DNA of 64,000 nucleotides from Thereva unica. Taxonomy: Eukaryota; Arthropoda; Insecta; Diptera; Therevidae. How positions within the stretch are numbered: the stretch's first letter is position 1; each line of letters starts with the position of its first letter. Shown in pieces: positions 21,159 to 32,904 of this stretch. The translations under genes and the position numbers were made by a program. Location of the stretch: the NCBI GenBank assembly GCA_949987705.1, contig OX465283.1, positions 157,433,850-157,497,849 on the forward strand. The letters are read 5' to 3'. Under the pieces are notes generated by a model, which did no database searches, was not told the origin of the DNA, and was given only the letters and a program-made list of their open reading frames with translations.

Positions 21159-21953
21159 AAACCCTCTTTAGCATTTGAGGCGGAGATAGATGACGGCGAG
21201 ACCTGTACCCGTGAACATCTAAAGCTATAATACAACCTTCTTTGGGCATTAAAAAGATGAAGCTTAGGCGACATTTTGTATGACTTGCGCGACTCTTTGT
21301 TGAGAACTCGCATCTTACTGGGGACTTATTTTGAAAGCTTTTTGGACGATATTATAGAAAACCGTGCTAGGGTAGGAATCAGTGCAAATCCTGACGAAAT
21401 GGTACTGGTACCATTCACAAAAAAGAGGAGTTCATTGAGGATTGGCTGATCTGCTCCTCATGAGACGTTCAACCTTCTCACATCAAGCCAAATATCTAGA
21501 GGTGACATTAGGTGTCAAACTCTTTTGGCACCAGCAAATAGACAACCTAATGAACAAATGATCCTGATCTCTGTGGGATTACCGTAGAAATTTGGGATCT
21601 ACATTTGGTCTACATATATTCTACCATCATAAGTCCCATGAAAATATATGAAACATTAGGGTAGTGGCATAAAAAGAAGCTCAACAGCTTCGCTCCATGA
21701 CTAAGTAAGAATGGCCTGCCTTTCCATCTCTAAGGCAATTCGCGCATCGCGAACGGCAGCACTGGAGGGCCTCTCATTTTGTTTTCATTGCATGCTGTTT
21801 TAGATAAATTCGCTATAAAGAGTACACTGTGGCTGAGATTGATTGGCCACCATGTCGATGGTCTTCATCGGGAATACTCTAAATTTTCAGAGTTATGTGA
21901 TTGCATGCCCGCGAAGAACCTTGGTTTTCCTTAAGATACCATTTAGTAGACTC
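21159..21953 (+). pseudogene. LINE ORF2 remnant (RT thumb and connection)
   Basis: Across several frameshifts the plus strand reads GISANPDEMVLVPFTKKR (usually GLSVNP.KT..V.FT), KYLEVTLGVKLFWHQQID (usually KYLGV.LD.KL.W), LWDYRRNLGSTFGL and later a segment with RERQHWRASHFV. These are successive landmarks of the RT C-terminal part and linker in RNase H-bearing LINEs. The RNase H part beyond it is interrupted by the Harbinger-like MITE at 21957. After the MITE the frame resumes with LSTDVSK, a possible decayed YTDGSK. Confidence 0.75.
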
Positions 21954-21956
21954 TTA

Positions 21957-23085
21957 GGCTGGTCGTCCACTGGAAGCGTATTCGAGCGGCTACGCGCTTC
22001 GGCGACATGAGCGGCTACGCGCGGCTATGCGCGACAGATCCAACATAAAGAAGTTCATACAAACATCGTCCACTGCAAGCGGCTTCGAGCGGGCGGCTAT
22101 AGGCGTATACGAGCGTGCCGCGCGAATCCAAATTATTTTGGATCGGTCGCGCGTAGCCGCTCGAATCAGGAAATAATTTTCTCCAAAGCTTTCTATATTT
22201 AAAATAAAATAAATCTACCCTGCGATTTCTTGACGCTATAATTAAGAGAAAAATCGTAGGAATTCAATGAATGTGTTTTGGATAAATTGGTCGAGGCGAA
22301 AAAATGGAAAAAAGTTAATAATAGTAGCGAAAACAAGTTTTTTCACTTTTTAGGTACGAAAAATTTTTGTTTTGGAAAACAAAAAATACTACATAATAGT
22401 ACTTAAAAAGACGAAAAATATGAGTTTTGCACCATTGAAATCGGTCAACAACTTTTTGCAGAAAAATTCAAAACCCGTTAAAAATGACCATTTTTTGGAC
22501 ATTTAATTATAGTGAGTGTAATTATCGTAGAACCTAGTGTCAAGGATTAAATTGTATCTGCCTACAATAAAAATTTCATGAAAAAATAATGGTAACTTTT
22601 CGAGTTTCGGTTTTCAAACGAGTTTTTAAGTTGTTAAATCAAATCTATCATACATTTCATGAAAATGGAGTTGTGGAGCAACTCCTTGCGAATAAATTAG
22701 GCCTATAAAAAAATTCTAGGACCACTGTGGACCTTGTTCAACCTTTTTTCGTGAAACAGGTGTTTTTCATTTTTGAGATTTACTCGAAAAGTTACCATTA
22801 TTTTTTCATGAAATTTTTACTGTAGATAGGCACCATCAGAAGCCACAATTTAATCCTTGACACAAGGTTCTACGATAATTACATTCCCTATAATTATCAA
22901 ATATCTCTCCTGGAATAAAAATTATTATGTCAAATTCACTTCGAACTGAGCAGCATGAAAAGCTTGCAGTGGACGACCCCTGTAGCGTGTAGCCGCGTAT
23001 CTCAAAGCCGCTTGTAGCCGCCTGTAACCGCTCATAAAGCCGAAGCGCGTAGCCGCTCGAATACGCTTCCAGTGGACGACCAGCC
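21957..23085. mobile_element. Harbinger-like MITE with TTA TSD (1129 bp)
   Basis: TTA flanks both ends (21954-21956 and 23086-23088). The terminus GGCTGGTCGTCCACTGGAAG is perfectly inverted at the other end, and similarity continues through CGTATTCGAGCGGCTACGCG. GC-rich subterminal repeats (GCGGCTACGCGC, GTAGCCGC) fill about 150-200 bp on each side. The centre is AT-rich and contains a second inverted pair of about 90 bp (22514-22603 with 22789-22895). A 3-bp TTA duplication fits PIF/Harbinger. No coding capacity. The target is a LINE remnant. Confidence 0.9.
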
Positions 23086-23088
23086 TTA

Positions 23089-23236
23089 TTGTCCACGGAT
23101 GTCTCAAAAAATATAGAGAGATGTGGCTGCTGGGATTTGCCTTCCATCAAAACTTAAAATGGGAAGTGCCAACAAGTAATTCTTTATAAAAATCCGTTTC
23201 AGAATACCAACACGTTTTTCATGAGCTAAAGTCACA
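23089..23236 (+). pseudogene. Continuation of the interrupted LINE (RNase H, degenerate)
   Basis: The sequence directly right of the Harbinger-like MITE reads LSTDVSKNIERCGCW, which could be the YTDGSK region of the LINE whose RT lies to the left. It decays quickly and runs into a hAT-type fragment at about 23237. Confidence 0.35.
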
Positions 23237-23444
23237 TTTTCGTTTCTTTTGCGCCCGGTGCAGTATGCCATATTGCGCCCATCAGCTGTTCATTTTTGAT
23301 AGCTGTGGAAAAAGACAACGAAAAGAAAACAATATTTAAAAAATTTTTTTTTTCAAAGAACCATTTTTTTCTTCATACTATCTTAATTTCTGAAATTACG
23401 GCCGGTGCAAGTGCACCATTTGCATCTATGAAAGCGCCGCCCTG
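23237..23444 (+). mobile_element. hAT-type MITE, same family as 34.34 kb, 5' end degraded
   Basis: It contains TTGCGCCCGGTGCAGTATGC, GCGCCCATCAGCTGTTCATT and the right end AAGCGCCGCCCTG, in the order seen at 34343-34749. The left CAGGG terminus is not visible and the interior is shortened, so no TSD could be read. Confidence 0.7.
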
Positions 23445-23449
23445 CCCTG

Positions 23450-25245
23450 GACCCTCAAAGCTTTTCAGCCTATGAAAATGCAGATGCTTTCGCCAAACAG
23501 GTCTCTGTATTTTCATCATTCCATAACCGTCTTTAGACGCGCCGACCAGTTTGGTGTAGAGGTGGGTAACACCCGATCTGGTTTTTATGTATTGTAAAAA
23601 AAGTCATTTGTGTCTATTACATGACTCTATGGCAATTTACCTCCCCATGAATGGGTTTAATTTGTACACTATTTTTATTTAAATACAATTTGTTTATCAC
23701 CAGCACTACATTGTCTATATTGCGTGTATTGACTAGGTTGTATGCAAGAAAAGAAATGGAAATCGTCTCAAAAAGACATGAAATTTCTGAACTAGTCATA
23801 TTTTATGAATTTCGATTAAATTGACTCACGTCGTGCAGAAGTCTGGAAGTGCACCCAGCATGAGCTTGAAATTGATATTTCTAGGAAGACCCGGCGGCAG
23901 TGTTGCTACGGAAATCATGAAAGGAGCTACAAATTGTAACTGTGCACAGCAGTATCCACGGATTGAGGAGGATAACGAAACTCATTTTAATATGCAATAA
24001 TTTTTTCATATGTTTATCATGAATTTCCATCTTTAATTGGAGGAGCATTTATGCGGCCTTGACAAAATTTAGCATGAGTTGTTTAACATACATAATAGGA
24101 GTAACAAAGTGCTCGGGGAGCACTCTGGGGTGGCTTTGCCCAAAAATAGTACTCTTGTCTTACATCACTTCGCTTCTGTCACCATTAAACCCGAATTCTA
24201 TTCTTTAAAATCAGATCTAATTACTTCCCAAAACCACCCTCGTATTGTCTAAGAATAGCAACAAAATTTCTTAACAATCCGAAATGGCAACGTTCTCCAG
24301 GTACCTACTATGTATATTTTTGGAGCTTTCGCCCAAAAATCCTACACACTCCTTTAACGACCAATAAAATATTACTCAAACAGCAAAATTAAAACCTTAT
24401 AAAATCCCCTCCATTACTCCAGAAGCAACAAAGCAATTACCTGTGTGCACCTAGACCAGAAACCCCCATTAAAAACAGGATGTCTTATCAGCAGATCTGC
24501 ACAGAGCGCTCGCGAGAATCCGAAGATTGTTAATTTTTACGAGACTATAATAAGTTTTTTGACATCGGCCAACGTCACCAGCACCTGGGCTAGAGGTAGA
24601 GCGTTCCCGGTAAGCCGCATGTATCCAGAGCTCTCAGGTCATGACTTTCAGCACTCGTGGGAAATATTTATCATAGGTAAAGCATGCAAGAATTATTATT
24701 ATTGAGCAGGTATTCACCTCGGCGAAGGCGCCTTTATTACCGCACAACTACTGAACGGCGACTCTTGATACAGATTCGGATTTGAGGCAATTAAAGAATG
24801 GCGGGCGTCCGCGCTGCTTCTGGTGGCGATAAGATAGTAAAGTTTGTGTTAATTGATTTTCGGTATTCGGTGGTGATTTGGTCTGTTTCGGGGGTTTTAT
24901 TGTAATGAATGGAAATTTTTAATAAGATACGAAAGTTATGCTTCAGATTGAAAGAAGTTTTCGGGAGTGGGTCCATAGTACGAATATCGGCAGTTAAATA
25001 AGCAGATGTGCTAGATGGAATTCAATAACGTTCGTGCTGGATGACTCAAATAGAAAACCTAATTCCAAGCAAATTAGAATATGTGCTTCGGATATATTAC
25101 GGGAAAGCTAGATTTTGGTGCAAACCAGGATATTGTTGCTCTCTAAAAAAAATCCAATGAGCCGCTTTTACCTCTAAACCCCATTTTTCGTACATAACTC
25201 AGTAATGGTCACAAAGAATTCATTGGCGTGCTACAAAACAGATAA
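23450..25245. other. Unassigned sequence
   Basis: The stretch has no recognised gene or element. Frames reach 86 codons (24445-24705) without recognisable content. Confidence 0.3.
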
Positions 25246-25251
25246 TTAAAA

Positions 25252-25653
25252 CCCCATTCACATATAGATCGGCAGGTACGGTTCGATTGCTCAGTCATAC
25301 TGAGAGATGAGGACTTGAGGTATCCGCCTGACAGGCCGTAGACTGCACGTGACCTCATGATTCCACCCAAACACACAGGCGACGGACGACGACAGTTTAG
25401 CGTAGCAAATTGTTAATTCAAGTGCAAAAATCTTCATGGCCTCTGAAATTTCGTTTTGAAATATCAGATTGAATAGAAGCTCAGATCTTCAGGTCCGGAC
25501 TGACGATAAATACCCACAGACATAAAAATTTTTGTCAGTTTTTCTGGACTGTAGGTGTCATCGAGTGTGTGGATGGTAGTTTGTGATCATACTTGGCCTC
25601 AAGATAAGAAACCTTTAGGCCACGGCCTGCCGGCGGCCTGAATGTAAATGGGG
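25252..25653 (+). mobile_element. MITE-A, uninterrupted short copy
   Basis: The terminus CCCCATTCACAT at the left is matched by ATGTAAATGGGG at the right. The interior has GACTTGAGGTATCCGCCTGA, CAGGCCGTAGACTGCACGTG, GATCTTCAGGTCCGGACTGA and CGGCCTGCCGGCGGCCTGAA. At about 402 bp it is the most complete copy without nested insertions and is a good reference for the family. No matching TSD was found. No coding capacity. Confidence 0.85.
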
Positions 25654-25659
25654 ACCTGT

Positions 25660-26015
25660 ACAACGTTCAAGTGAACTGTGTCCCCGGCGGCTGCGGTTAC
25701 GTATATTCCTTACGTAGGATGTACGTCTGTGTTTTTTGATACATATGTATATGTAAGTATCAAGTGCGCATGCCTCTATAATTGTCGCGTATGAATACGA
25801 AAGGGCGTGCCGAAGTGATTATCCGCATACCTGTTCATGTCAGTATCTAATTTCTTAACATAAATTTTAATAAATCGTCACTTTCATGCCGTTCCATAGG
25901 TTGCCGACCGGTGTCCTACTGTGGCATAATTTTTGCAAACAGAGTCAAATGTCATCGTACTTTGTCATTTACGTACATATGTTGTAGACAGATAGAGGAT
26001 TAGTTGACTGAATTA
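25660..26015. other. Unassigned sequence
   Basis: Contains a TACATATGTATATGTA alternating tract near 25740. Nothing else was recognised. Confidence 0.3.
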
Positions 26016-26018
26016 TTT

Positions 26019-26430
26019 TTACTGCTCATTTGAGACCAATTTTCCGTCTGTTGTTTTAACGCAGCGTCGTCGTTTTCTTCGCCGTGCTGGACCATGTGCG
26101 AGAACGTGTCCTCTGGCATACTCCTTCACAAGTCTCCTAACAGCTGATAGCGGTGGGGCAAGCACTTCTCCAGGGAGGTAGGCCAAGACTATCACACGCC
26201 TGGGCATTCCAATGTTTTCAAGCAGCACTACCTCCGCCGCTACCAGTTCTCGGGATATGAACTGCGAAAGAGGAAGGCAGGTTACTCTTCCCCCATGAGC
26301 AATGCTGCTCTAGTGCAGTCATACTTCTGGTGTAAATCAGTCTGCTAGCTTAATAAGGAGGCCACATATTCTTCCTCGGTACATCCAAGAGCCACATCTT
26401 GGTTGCCCGAGATAAACCTTTTTTCCAGCA
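26019..26430 (-). pseudogene. LINE endonuclease (EEP) domain fragment
   Basis: The minus strand reads SRELVAAEVVLLENIGMPRR and then VIVLAYLPGE and APPLSAVRRLVKEY. This resembles the middle of the AP-endonuclease-like domain of LINE ORF2 (hydrophobic strand, then S/LAYLP, then a helix before the GxDAN motif). The expected GCDANAHH is replaced by a run of Arg and His, so the catalytic part is lost. Upstream the frame is broken but carries weak similarity to the earlier part of the domain. The 69-codon frame ends at 26019. Confidence 0.6.
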
Positions 26431-26699
26431 CTAAAGAGCCAGCCTTTTCGTGATGAAAGTTTATCTGGACAAGCTTAATATTGGAAGCATTTCTCATTTC
26501 CTTAGGGGATTATATTCCCTCCACTTTTTGCGAGCCCTTTTCCTCATTTTTCCCATTTTTCATTGTGTCGATATTATTTTCTGATTAAATTATCATCAGA
26601 CCCGATTATTTGCGGAGGTGGCAAATAATATGATCAATATGGTATTGAACCACAGTTTTTTAGCCAATTGAAAGAACAATGTCTTGCAGTGACAGCATT

Positions 26700-27430
26700 T
26701 TATTCGCGTTCCTTTGATTATCGAGTCATTTTTCGGTTTGATCCGATAGTCGGAGCGGAGTGTAAAAGTAGCCTAAGCAAATACTGAATCATATCGTGAA
26801 AGTCCCAAATTCGAATTAGCCGTTTTGAAACTTGGATCATTACAATTGAAATGATAAAAAAGTTGCCACTCCCCTTCCTCCGACTATTGGCACGAGTTTT
26901 CTGTCTGAACCGATAGTCGGATCTGAATGAAAAAGCAGCCTTAGACATACCCAAGAAAATAATAAATCTTCCCGTGAAAGGCCTAAAATTTCCATTCTCT
27001 TTCGTCCGACTATCAGCTCGAGTTTTCTGTCTGAACCAATAGTCGGATCCGAGTGATAAAACAGCCTAAGACATGTTCAAGAAAATATTGAATCTTCTCG
27101 TCAAGGTAGTCTTATCGCATTAGCCTTTTCCGAGATTAGCCCGGACAAACAGGCAGAAGTCAGACACATACCTACTGAGTATTCGGTTCATTATGGCGAT
27201 CTCTGTACTCTGTGGTAGGTCGCCACACAAAAATCGGATCAAAAAGAAAAAGGCTTTATATAGTTCGATCAAGACTTAAAACAAACCTAAATATTTAGTT
27301 AGACCACTTTGGGTTTATAATTAGAATGTTTAAAAAAATGTTCACTCGCTTTCCTTCGACTATACGTTCAAGTTTTCGGTCCAGTCCGATAGTTCGACAC
27401 GATAGTCGGTACCGATAATGTTGTGGTTGT
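26700..27430 (+). repeat. Array of GATAGTCGG hairpin repeats
   Basis: Hairpins pairing CCGACTAT with ATAGTCGG recur near 26877-26922, 27005-27050 and 27358-27408, with a single arm at 26735. Between them is the phrase TTTTCTGTCTGAACC, followed by AGCCTAAGACAT and ATTGAATCTTC. Units are spaced about 130-160 bp apart in the first part. A related unit occurs at 28.55 kb inside the hAT-type element and on the opposite strand at 1.0-1.13 kb. Confidence 0.75.
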
Positions 27431-27460
27431 TTGTGTCGGATGGTGGGACATTAGTCCTTG

Positions 27461-29415
27461 CAGGGGCGGTTCCAGGACTGATTTTCGGAGGGGGCCATCG
27501 TCCTTTTAATCACACTTTTGGTCTTAAAAATCACAAATGTTTTTTTATCTGGTAGACTAGAGCTCAGAGATAATCCCTGATGGTATTAATTACTGATGTA
27601 ATCGATATTAAGGCTTGCTTTACAACATAGAGAAAATGATTTTATGCTATTTTCATAACATATCGTTTAAAAGTTATTTTTAAAAAATAAAACTAATAAC
27701 GTATAATATTATAATTTATTTTAATATAAGGAGGTGCACCGACGGCTAGATGAAGACCCGACCTAAGCGGAAATATGGTACTCTATTATTAACCGGTTAA
27801 GCCGGCAGGATGCCTTATTAGGGCTACCTGTATGACGGCTCACCCGTCTCTATTAGCAAAATATTTTTTTTATCGAGTTAAAAAGAATCCCCTACAAACG
27901 ATCAGAAAGACTACGCCTTTATTATTACAATCAATAAATATCCTTCATAGCCTGAGCGACAAATCAAAAAGTGGAGGTAATTTTTAAAAAGAATCAAAGT
28001 TTCAGGAGAGGTAGGATTTGCAAGGCCAATAATAAATATCTACGTCTGCCTTTCGAAAACTTATTCTACTATCAGATCACACTGAAAAACTAACAGAATA
28101 GTCGGAAAAAATATATCCTTGATAGAGTACAAACTTTTTTATCATTGCGATTGTAGAAAGAGCTCTATTTAAATATCCATTGTTTCCTAAGTGAACAAGG
28201 GCACCTAAATGCAGCACCGTTCAAAAGTAAAAAAATCTTCGACTCTACCTCTCTACATATCCTGTAGTCGGAGATATTGTTTCTGTCTCTGTATCCTATT
28301 TTCTCAAATCCCAATCCAGAACTCCAAAAAACTTTGCATAATTTTTTTTCTTGTTGTTGTTTTCGCCTACCCGTTTCCAATTTCTCAAAATTCTCCATCA
28401 ATTTTTATAGAGGCTACAGGGTGTGTTTTCAGTAAGGATATAGCTTGCCGTTACAGTACGATCAAGATAGTTTTAGGAAAACCTAGATATTTAGATAAAG
28501 CTCTGTGAGGTCTTACAATTGGAATGATAAACAAATGTTCATTTGCTTTGCCTCGGCTACCGGTTGAAGTTTGTGGTCTAATCCAGCACGCGATAGTCAG
28601 TACCGAAAATCGGATCTGATAGGCGTATCCGCCTGAAATATGGCCGCAAAAGTACTGAATCTTCCAGTCCCCACAGCAATTTTAAAAATTGTTTTTGTAC
28701 AGACAGACATTCCAATTATATTTATATAGAAAGATCGATAACCATATGAATTTAGAAAAACACAATTATATTTTGAAATCACAGACAGATACGCCTTTTA
28801 CATTTATATAGATACTTTGGAATGATGAGGTAATAGTATTCTAGTTGTCGTTCGTTTGATACCCATAACGAGTGGGTTGTAAAGAAAAAGTTAATCCGCC
28901 ATTTTGTGTTGATCGCCATTATGAATATGAATTTGGAATGACACCAAATAGGTAATTGTACTGTATTTATCATCCCCTTTCATTTGATACCCATGTCGGG
29001 CGTTGGGGGGCGCAATTGCGAAATTCGGCCGCCATCTTGGAACTGCCATCTTGATTTTTTTACAAGATGGTCAGATTGCATTGTCCCGCGACATTCATGC
29101 ATACATACAGACGAAGCTAATATAAAGGATATACAAATAGCCTAAAATATGTTCGCGAAATTTCTGAATCTTCCAGTGAACGTCCCATCCCTACCGAAAT
29201 AGCCGTTTCCGAAATTAGCCCGAACAAACAGACAGACAGACAGACAAACATTTAAAAAATGCGTGATTTTGGTTTAATATGATGTAAATAACCATATGAA
29301 CTTAGAAAAACACAATTATTTTGAAATCACAGACAGACACTCCAATTATATTTATTATTTTCTATTCTCGGGGGGGGGGGCATGGCCCCCATGGCCCCCC
29401 TTGAAACCGCCGTTG
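27461..29415. mobile_element. hAT-type element with TSD AGTCCTTG (1955 bp)
   Basis: AGTCCTTG is present directly outside both ends (27453-27460 and 29416-29423), an exact 8-bp duplication. The left terminus is CAGGGGCGGTTCCAGG and the inverted right terminus is CAACGGCGGTTTCAAG, 12 of 16 positions shared, with a GGGGGCCAT stretch next to each. The interior carries members of two dispersed non-coding repeat families (GATAGTCGG hairpins, CATTTGATACCC segments) and no recognisable transposase. It is therefore non-autonomous, or an older element that captured repeats. Confidence 0.92.
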
Positions 29416-29424
29416 AGTCCTTGC

Positions 29425-29910
29425 CCCTGGCCACCTGAAATGTTGAGATGGTGGAGCGATTCATCTCCTCGTTAGGGGATGCTCGACCACCAACCCAAAA
29501 AATGCAGCGTTTACCATCCTAACATTAGAACTTACCTCTTCCATTCCCAGAGCAGGCTCTTGCGAGACTTGTGATGGTTTCTTCAGAGTGGTTGCTCGTG
29601 AAGTGATGGCGGTCGCTGAGGGGACATTGAAAGTTGGCGGTCGTTGCGGGGACAATTGGCTGGTGGCTGCTTTGATTATGAGCTTTTATACCGCCCCTGA
29701 TTATGAGCTTTTATACAGCTCTATGCCCAAACAAACTAGTAGTAAATTTGGCCTCCTGTCCGTCTCAGCTCTTCAATAGACCTTTGGTCTAAAGAGGACG
29801 TCATCTCTGTTAATGGCGGGCGGTGCACTTTGTGGAGTACTCTCCACTCCTGGATCCTTTGGGACCTGTATTGGACCCTGTCGCAAATAATCCGACCACA
29901 AAATGTCTAC
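29425..29910. other. Unassigned, moderately GC-rich sequence
   Basis: A minus-strand frame of 64 codons (29461-29655) is rich in Pro, Ser and Thr and could be part of a LINE ORF1 linker, but no domain is present. Right of it lies a short direct repeat: TTATGAGCTTTTATAC occurs twice within 29676-29715. Confidence 0.3.
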
Positions 29911-29914
29911 GGGC

Positions 29915-30040
29915 AGCTTGTTGTCGTCTACAGCGACGAGGCTTGCCTATTCCCAGGGCTCAAAGGGGCCCATCACATCTCTTAATCACTTAGCCGTGGG
30001 CGAGTCCGTGCAGGTGATGGCCAGCTAGACTTTCCATCAT
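29915..30040 (+). repeat. Dispersed repeat shared with 13.79-13.94 kb
   Basis: It contains TCGTCTACAGCGACGAGGCT and GGTGATGGCCAGCTAGAC in the same order as the minus strand at 13.79-13.94 kb. The function is unknown. Confidence 0.6.
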
Positions 30041-30044
30041 CATT

Positions 30045-32350
30045 TGAGGAAGGAAAAATAATGAAATTTTGGGTCTTTGTATGTTGGATCTCAATAAGGA
30101 AGACTTTACTAAAGAACAAAACAAGTAGAACTGTGATATTTTGTAATTGACAGAGTAACACCACAAACGTTGACACTACACCTAAAAATTGCATTCCTGA
30201 CTCACACCTAATACGTTTGTGACATACCTCGCTTGCGGACTGAGAGCAACAAAACCTGTGATTTCCTTCTCTCTAGTAACGGTTCATCATCCGTAACCGA
30301 AGCCTTCAAACTGCAGACTGCAAAACGAAAACCAAAAATTCAAAATCAAAAAAACCGAAATAAATAAACTTAATAAAAACCCTCCTTCATTGCATTGCAT
30401 CCAACGTGCGAATATTTAAAATTCCCTGCGAATCAAGACGTCGCGCACCGCTGTTACCTTCGCAGGTGAAGAATGGGTCAGTCACTTGTTGTTCGCCGGC
30501 TTTCAATTCCTGCTTCACCTTTTGTTTTTCCTCGGTTTTGTGCAAAAAGCACGGCGTGTGCCGCCCGAATAAGCAATGAGCGATCGAATTTGGGTGCTGC
30601 TGCCCAACAATGGCTCACTGCGCAGATGCTTTGCGCTTCCTACTCCTTTGCGCATGCGCATAAAGTGGAGCTGCTCCAATTTTGAGACCTTCTTCTTTTC
30701 GGCCCGGCGAAATGGTGAATCTCTACTTTGAATTCCGCAACTGTTTGCGACATATGTACACAGGTACTTATCATTTTTGGGACAAGCATTACTCCTTTCA
30801 GACAAGGCCAGAACGCCGCGCTTGTTTACGATGAGAAGACTAGAGTACAACTGTTCCTGGAGATCATTTCCCAAGGTTTAGGTGGCGAAGTGCTGTTTGA
30901 TACCCCGTACCGGCAAGAAGAAAGCCCATATTTCACCTCCCACAAGATCTAATCGTGAGAAAAGTCGCGCAGGTGAAACTTATGGATAAGAATAATTCCG
31001 CGAACAAAGCGCTTCGCGGCTGACGAATTGCCGAATTACGGCTGCGAATTATGGTCGGACGAAATTTTTACTCTGCATATGAATTTTGGAACACATGAAT
31101 TTTTTGGGCTACTTTGCCCGCCCCGTCAGTCGAGCCAAGCCGTGTAGTAGCGGTCAAGGTTGTATGCAAATGGCCAGGTTCTTCTACGCGTTAGAATGGC
31201 GATTACGGATGGAATACTGATTTACCTGGTTTTGGCATCGCGTTGGGTTTGGGATGTGTCACTGGATATTAAAAACTTTCCTCATGATAATAAATATCGG
31301 GGGTATGTAGAACAGGGAATTGGGGCGATTTTTCGGCAGAGATAAAGGAAAGGAGTGGCTAGAAAGTATTTTATTGATCATGACACTCCTGTTCCGGAGA
31401 TGATAAGTACCGATCGTGCGCTGTTTGACTAATTTCGCGATTTTTCGGTTCTGTTGCGAAATATCGTCTGATAAAGATCGCTGAAAGTGCTAAATTTCAG
31501 TCACACGCTGTTGTTATTGAATGGCTCCCATTGTTCTGCTCTTTGGCAAAACAAATTTTATGCATCACAAAAACTTTGACCACGACATTGGAAGTTTCGT
31601 TTTTATAACTCCAGATGTCTCAATTTATTGTCCCATGAAAATCTTCCATCAGTCAAGCACTGGGGGATGTATGCTCGATCGTCTGTAGGGCGTATAACCA
31701 AAACAGGAGACATCGATAAGGGTATTAGCAACCCTAGGATAGAGCGAGAGGAGCGGTAACTCTAGGCCCCAAGGCGGAAATAATGAGAAAATGTTGATGG
31801 TACTTTTTGAGGAGCAATATGATTCGAACACGGCATAAGCAAGTAGCGCTAACTCCAAGACCGACCGTCATAGCCTTAGGCCCCATTCTACCCTAGGTGT
31901 CCCTGCCTGTTCATAGAGTAGACTGAATACGGCAGATGTAGAGAAAACAAACTCGATAAATGTGGCTCCAGTGAAAAGGAATTTTAGGGATCCCGTCCCT
32001 ACAAGAGCCTAGGTATTTAGGATGGAAGTCCGGTGGAAGAGAGCAGAGGATGGTATTGAACGCCACGCCACTCTCTGGACTGGACCCTGCCTAGATTGCT
32101 ACAGTTGTACATACTCTTTCCATAATGTTGCACGACATACTAGCACCATTGGTGGCTTAAGTCCCCATTTTTTCCAAACGTTTCCTTGCATGAGGATAGA
32201 GCTATATAGACCCTCCTGACCCTCTGCTCAATATTGAATTTTTAAGTTCAGTTTAGGGTAGGACCGTGCCTGGTCAGCGTTCATTGCATGCGCAGCACGC
32301 AAGCGGCCAACACAAAAGGCGGTTAAATCGTCACAGAAAGTGCGTAGAAT
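30045..32350. other. Unassigned sequence
   Basis: A minus-strand frame of 119 codons (30515-30874) and several shorter ones occur. None is recognisable. No RNA gene or transposon end was found. Confidence 0.3.
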
Positions 32351-32358
32351 ACGGATAA

Positions 32359-32900
32359 AGGTCGATCTACACATATCTGTAACGGCACGGTGTCGATGCT
32401 TTTGGTGTCAGTGGCTTCCGTGATAAATTTTTCACTGACATTCACACAGCACCGCTTTTTTCCGTATCGGTAATTAACGTTCAGTTCAATGACATCCGAC
32501 ATTTTAGTTTTGAAATTTGGACAGTGATCTCAAGTGCATCATGAAATCTAGCGTAGAGAGAGTGGGTTCAACCCAAGTGGACCTTTCGGAAAGTGGTCGC
32601 ACAGAAACAGGGTTGAGTGTATCTCAAATAAACTTTACCTAAATTTCTGTTGAACTCTTATAAAATTTTCCGTTGAATTTAAAATATACTTGTCCGAGAT
32701 AAATTAAAAAATACCAGTGGCAAGGAATTTTGGGTTTTTTTTTCACGGACACTGAAGGGTGCCTCACTGCCTCGCATATCTGGGAGCATATCGCACCTTT
32801 ATTAATTTGTTTGCATGGGATTATTATTATTTTTTTCCACTGATGATACCGGTACTGCACTGACGTCGCCGTTACGTCACGGATATGTGTGGATCGACCT
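32359..32900. mobile_element. MITE with AGGTCGATCYACACATATC termini
   Basis: The left end AGGTCGATCTACACATATCT and the inverted right end AGGTCGATCCACACATATCC are nearly identical and extend through CGTRACG-like sequence. The flanks are TAA on the left and AAT on the right. Depending on where the repeat starts, this gives a TAA duplication with one mismatch, suggestive of a Harbinger-like 3-bp TSD. The interior is AT-rich with no transposase. Confidence 0.8.
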
Positions 32901-32904
32901 AATG

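Noticed and set aside
30515..30874. 119-codon minus-strand frame as a gene
   Set aside because: Composition is unremarkable, frames overlap on the other strand and no domain or neighbour supports it.
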